DNA of 7,968 nucleotides from the NCBI GenBank assembly GCA_900765705.1, contig CAAFSR010000095.1, forward strand, positions 1 to 7,968, given 5' to 3'. This document shows, in pieces, positions 6,235 to 7,968 of this stretch (its first letter is position 1; every line of letters begins with the position of its first letter). Both the position numbers and the translations under genes were made by a program. Origin of the DNA: an uncultured Faecalibacterium sp. (lineage in GTDB: Bacteria > Bacillota > Clostridia > Oscillospirales > Ruminococcaceae). The notes beneath the pieces were generated by a model that saw only the letters and a list, made by a program, of their open reading frames with translations, was not told where the DNA came from and searched no databases.

Positions 6235-6248
6235 ACACTTTCTTGTAA
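6223..6248 (-). other. Candidate serine-invertase crossover site, right (recombinase side)
   Basis: On the minus strand: half-site TTACAAGAAAGT (6248-6237), core GT (6236-6235), and an inverted half-site that reads TTGCAAGAAGGT on the plus strand (6223-6234). The central 12 bases are the same as in the left site (AAAGTGTACCTT), in opposite orientation. The dyad extends to 11-bp arms (6221-6250), so a plus-strand transcript would fold here into a hairpin with one G-U pair. Confidence 0.65.
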
Positions 6249-6258
6249 AAAGAAGCGT

Positions 6259-6867
6259 TTACAAAAAAGTGGCTTTTTCGTAGATTTTGGCACGGTACCG
6301 AAAGGTGGACAGTGGCATTCCGCATTGTTGAGCGGCTTCTGTACCTGTCATTTTGCCGGAGCGCCATTTCTGGTAGACGCTGTAGAAGTTCTCCGGCAGG
6401 GGGCTGGGCGGTCTGCCAAAACGCACACCTTTGCTTTTCGCCGCTGCAATGCCCTCCGCCTGCCGCTGCCGGATATTGGTGCGTTCGTTCTCAGCCACAA
6501 AGGAAAGCACCTGCAAAACGATGTCGCTCAAAAAAGTGCCCATCAGGTCTTTGCCACGCCGGGTGTCCAGCAACGGCATATCCAGCACCACAATGTCTGC
6601 GCCCTTTGTCTGTGTGAGCAACCGCCACTGCTCTAAAATTTCCGCATAGTTGCGTCCAAGACGGTCGATGCTCTTGATATAGAGCAGATCGTCTTTTTTC
6701 AATTTCCGCACCAGCCGCTTGTACTGCGGACGGTTGAAGTCCTTGCCGGACTGCTTATCCATAAAAATGTTTTTCTCCGGGATCTTCAGTTCACGCAGTG
6801 CAATCAACTGTCGGTCCTCATTCTGGTCACGGGTACTGACCCGGATATAGCCATATAAATTTCCCAA
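6259..6867 (-). CDS. Small serine recombinase (resolvase/invertase family)
   Basis: The 202-residue protein has the full architecture of small serine recombinases. It starts with YGYIRVST and the nucleophile Ser11. SIDRLGR (66-72) carries catalytic arginines. A long helix follows around 115-147, then GRPP (151-154), and last a C-terminal helix-turn-helix (about 172-194) that would contact the half-sites. Enzymes of this size make paired 2-bp staggered cuts and either invert or resolve DNA depending on site orientation. The start is TTG 6867, with AAAGGGG 7 nt upstream; the nearby ATG is in another frame. The weak start codon suggests low expression. The gene ends 10 bp from the right crossover-like site, the arrangement expected of an invertase that acts on its neighbour. 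A resolvase belonging to the wider element is the alternative. Confidence 0.9.
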   Translation of the reverse strand: MGNLYGYIRVSTRDQNEDRQLIALRELKIPEKNIFMDKQSGKDFNRPQYKRLVRKLKKDDLLYIKSIDRLGRNYAEILEQWRLLTQTKGADIVVLDMPLLDTRRGKDLMGTFLSDIVLQVLSFVAENERTNIRQRQAEGIAAAKSKGVRFGRPPSPLPENFYSVYQKWRSGKMTGTEAAQQCGMPLSTFRYRAKIYEKATFL

Positions 6868-6913
6868 TAAATCGCCCCTTTCTGCTAAAAGTGAATTTCA
6901 TCGTTCTATGTAA

Positions 6914-6949
6914 AACGGGCAAAGCATCCCTCCTGACGCTTTGCCCGTT
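6914..6949 (-). terminator. Strong intrinsic terminator
   Basis: AACGGGCAAAGC (6914-6925) and GCTTTGCCCGTT (6938-6949) form a perfect 12-bp stem with a 12-nt loop. TTTT follows on the minus strand and a T-rich stretch on the plus strand. It ends the operon whose last gene stops at 6986 and insulates the recombinase gene from it. Confidence 0.85.
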
Positions 6950-6985
6950 GTTCTTTATTCTACCATAGCAGCTCGGTTATCGCTT

Positions 6986-7192
6986 TCAAGATGCCCGCAC
7001 AGGCTGGATAGCCAGCGCAGCGCCCCTGACCTGATACGTCACCCCGCCAGTTTCGCCCCTTGCTTTCCTCTGGCACACCTCCGGGTGCTGTGTGGCAAGA
7101 GCGGCAAGCTGTTTCTGCAAGGCGGGATTCAGCGTAAACACGCTGTTCGTTCCGTCCTCACTGGCGTAGATCATGGTCTCCAGCTTAAACAT
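6986..7192 (-). CDS. Unrecognised small element protein
   Basis: A 68-residue frame from ATG 7192 (MFKLETMIYASEDG at the N-terminus). It contains a helix LQKQLAALATQHPEVCQRK and ends in TYQVRGAALAIQPVRAS. I recall similar 'LxxLxxxHPEVC' small proteins in mobile elements of Clostridia but cannot name a family or function. Its start overlaps the previous gene's stop by 8 nt (7185-7192), consistent with translational coupling. A TTG at 7198 is an alternative: it is better spaced (9 nt) from the AGGAGG at 7213-7208, whereas the ATG is 15 nt away. Confidence 0.6.
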   Translation of the reverse strand: MFKLETMIYASEDGTNSVFTLNPALQKQLAALATQHPEVCQRKARGETGGVTYQVRGAALAIQPVRAS

Positions 7193-7502
7193 CGTCAATC
7201 AGTTCTTCCTCCTCGGATTCGTCAAAGATGGTCGGTCCCCAGTCCTCGTCCTCCTCGATGTCCCGTGACATTTTCTGCATCATGGTGTAATGCTCCATCT
7301 CGGAACGGACGAAGTAGAACATCTGGTCGTACCAGTCTGCCAGCGTTTCGTCCTCTAGCTTCCGGCAGAAGTCAAGCACCAGCTTGTTCTGGTCGGGGTC
7401 AACCGTCAGCCCGGCAACTCCGCACAGCCGCTTGCGGGTCAACTCCAGATCGGCGCAGCCATAGGTGTAAAGCAGCTTCTTTTCTTCAAACGTCAGTTTC
7501 AT
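7185..7502 (-). CDS. Unrecognised acidic small protein
   Basis: The 105-residue product begins MKLTFEEKKLLYTYGCADLE, has a helical middle (DFCRKLEDETLADWYDQMFYFV) and ends in a very acidic tail (residues 81-105, rich in Glu/Asp). The opening pattern of a short strand followed by an 'FEEKKLLYTY' helix recalls the small 'transposon-transfer assisting' proteins of clostridial elements, but the match is too weak to name it. The start is ATG 7502 with GGAGG 9 nt upstream. A terminator hairpin sits immediately before that binding site. The next gene overlaps its stop. No membrane segment or signal peptide is visible. Confidence 0.7.
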   Translation of the reverse strand: MKLTFEEKKLLYTYGCADLELTRKRLCGVAGLTVDPDQNKLVLDFCRKLEDETLADWYDQMFYFVRSEMEHYTMMQKMSRDIEEDEDWGPTIFDESEEEELIDDV

Positions 7503-7521
7503 AGGCTTGTTCCTCCGTATT

Positions 7522-7548
7522 AAAAAAGGGCCTGCCCTGTGCAGACCC
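7522..7548 (-). terminator. Terminator hairpin immediately before a ribosome binding site
   Basis: On the minus strand GGGTCTGC (7548-7541) pairs with GCAGGCCC (7535-7528), with one G-U pair and a 5-nt loop, followed by TTTTTT (7527-7522). The T tract ends about 5 nt before the GGAGG of the gene starting at 7502, so the hairpin sits in that gene's leader. Confidence 0.65.
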
Positions 7549-7556
7549 GATGTAGC

Positions 7557-7590
7557 AAAAAGACCGCCGTGCGTTGTGCAGGGCGGTCTT
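7557..7590 (-). terminator. Intrinsic terminator after the membrane-protein gene
   Basis: AAGACCGCC (7560-7568) and GGCGGTCTT (7582-7590) form a perfect 9-bp stem with a 13-nt loop. On the minus strand it is followed by a run of T (7561-7557). It begins 4 bp after the stop of the gene ending at 7595. Confidence 0.75.
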
Positions 7591-7594
7591 GAAC

Positions 7595-7894
7595 TCAGGA
7601 TTGGAGAAAATCCCGGAGTTCATCAGCGAAAAAGGAGATTTTGGCGATAGCAGCTATCGTTATGCAAGGCAGGACGAAAACCACAAATGCGATAATCAGC
7701 ATTTTCAGGACTTCGCCGCCGTCTGCCAGCTTCATGATCCAGCTTGCCAGAGCCACGAAGAAGAACAGTCCCGCCAGAAGATTTGTCAGGACAGTGGAGA
7801 AGGTCGTGAGGAAGATACCCACCCACTGCGCCAGAATCAGCAGCAGAAGCAGAGGGAGAAGGGCAAGTTTCAGCATCGGTTTCAGCACAGCCAT
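7595..7894 (-). CDS. Small three-helix membrane protein of the element
   Basis: The 99-residue protein has three hydrophobic segments: about 10-31 (a leucine-rich run), 34-54 and 62-85. They are joined by short loops with a KLADGGE turn, and a charged DELRDFLQS tail follows. It is therefore predicted to be an integral membrane protein. I do not recognise the family; its position in an element operon makes a conjugation-related role plausible but unproven. ATG 7894 is chosen because AAGGAGGT lies 7 nt upstream; the upstream in-frame ATG at 7915 would put this binding site inside the gene. The binding site directly follows the stop of the preceding gene, so the two are probably in one operon. 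Confidence 0.75.
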   Translation of the reverse strand: MAVLKPMLKLALLPLLLLLILAQWVGIFLTTFSTVLTNLLAGLFFFVALASWIMKLADGGEVLKMLIIAFVVFVLPCITIAAIAKISFFADELRDFLQS

Positions 7895-7907
7895 CGTGGG
7901 CACCTCC

Positions 7908-7968
7908 TTATACAAAAATCAGCTCAGACTTGATGATTTCCTCGGCGCGGTTTCGGATGCTGTTCATC
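7908..7968 (-). CDS. C-terminal end of an unrecognised gene, cut by the right edge
   Basis: The frame reads MNSIRNRAEEIIKSELIFV and stops with TAA at 7910-7908. Only the last 19 codons are visible. The stop is 13 nt before the next start codon and abuts its ribosome binding site, so this looks like a genuine upstream gene of the same operon. The internal ATG at 7967 is probably not a start. Its function cannot be judged. Confidence 0.5.
   Translation of the reverse strand, partial: MNSIRNRAEEIIKSELIFV

Noticed and set aside
6106..6248. Tn3-type three-subsite res locus instead of an inversion switch
   Set aside because: Only two dyads are convincing; both have the same 26-bp spacing and identical cores in inverted orientation, whereas accessory res subsites differ in spacing and core. 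Not fully excluded.
6941..7504. A 187-codon open frame on the plus strand
   Set aside because: It is antisense to two overlapping minus-strand genes with good ribosome binding sites, and its composition (Arg/Ser/Pro-rich) is typical of a shadow frame.

Overview
The window looks like a decayed conjugative or mobilisable element from a gut Bacillota, most likely class Clostridia (Oscillospiraceae / Faecalibacterium-like). The reasons are the Maff2 / VirD4 / TnpW / MobA-MobL gene set, strong AGGAGG ribosome binding sites, mid-range base composition, an Rpn-family nuclease gene, and small element proteins typical of that group. Nearly everything is on the minus strand; the exceptions are the Rpn gene and one promoter.

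Layout, left to right. 1-240 is AT-rich and unlike the rest. It carries a strong minus-strand promoter, a good ribosome binding site and the first 24 codons of an unrecognised gene that leaves the window. 240-1804 holds two broken conjugation genes: a Maff2-type membrane protein that has lost its C-terminal half, and a VirD4-type coupling protein that has lost its N-terminal membrane and Walker A region. 1820-3594 holds a small TnpW-like protein and a MobA/MobL relaxase with all its visible catalytic residues; the expected start codon of the relaxase reads ATT. 3622-4574 is a divergent cassette of promoter, Rpn-family PD-(D/E)XK nuclease and bidirectional terminator. 4580-6083 encodes a two-gene DNA adenine methyltransferase with overlapping reading frames; the downstream gene, which carries NPPY, is cut off at its 3' end.

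6106-6248 is the most interesting part. Two 26-bp sites, each built like a serine-invertase crossover site (12-bp half-site, 2-bp core, inverted 12-bp half-site), lie in inverted orientation around a 115-bp segment. That segment carries an extended -10 promoter. A small serine recombinase gene (6259-6867) begins its 3' end 10 bp from one site, and the methyltransferase start codon lies 22 bp from the other. In the orientation seen here the promoter points away from the methyltransferase and antisense into the recombinase gene; inversion would aim it at the methyltransferase. I read this as a candidate phase-variation switch.

6914-7968 is a separate minus-strand operon fragment ending at a strong terminator. 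It has the tail of an unrecognised gene, a three-helix membrane protein, tandem terminator hairpins, an acidic 105-residue protein and a small overlapping protein. Together the window suggests DNA transfer functions that have decayed (coupling protein and Maff2 broken, relaxase start odd) beside a possibly still switching methyltransferase control region.
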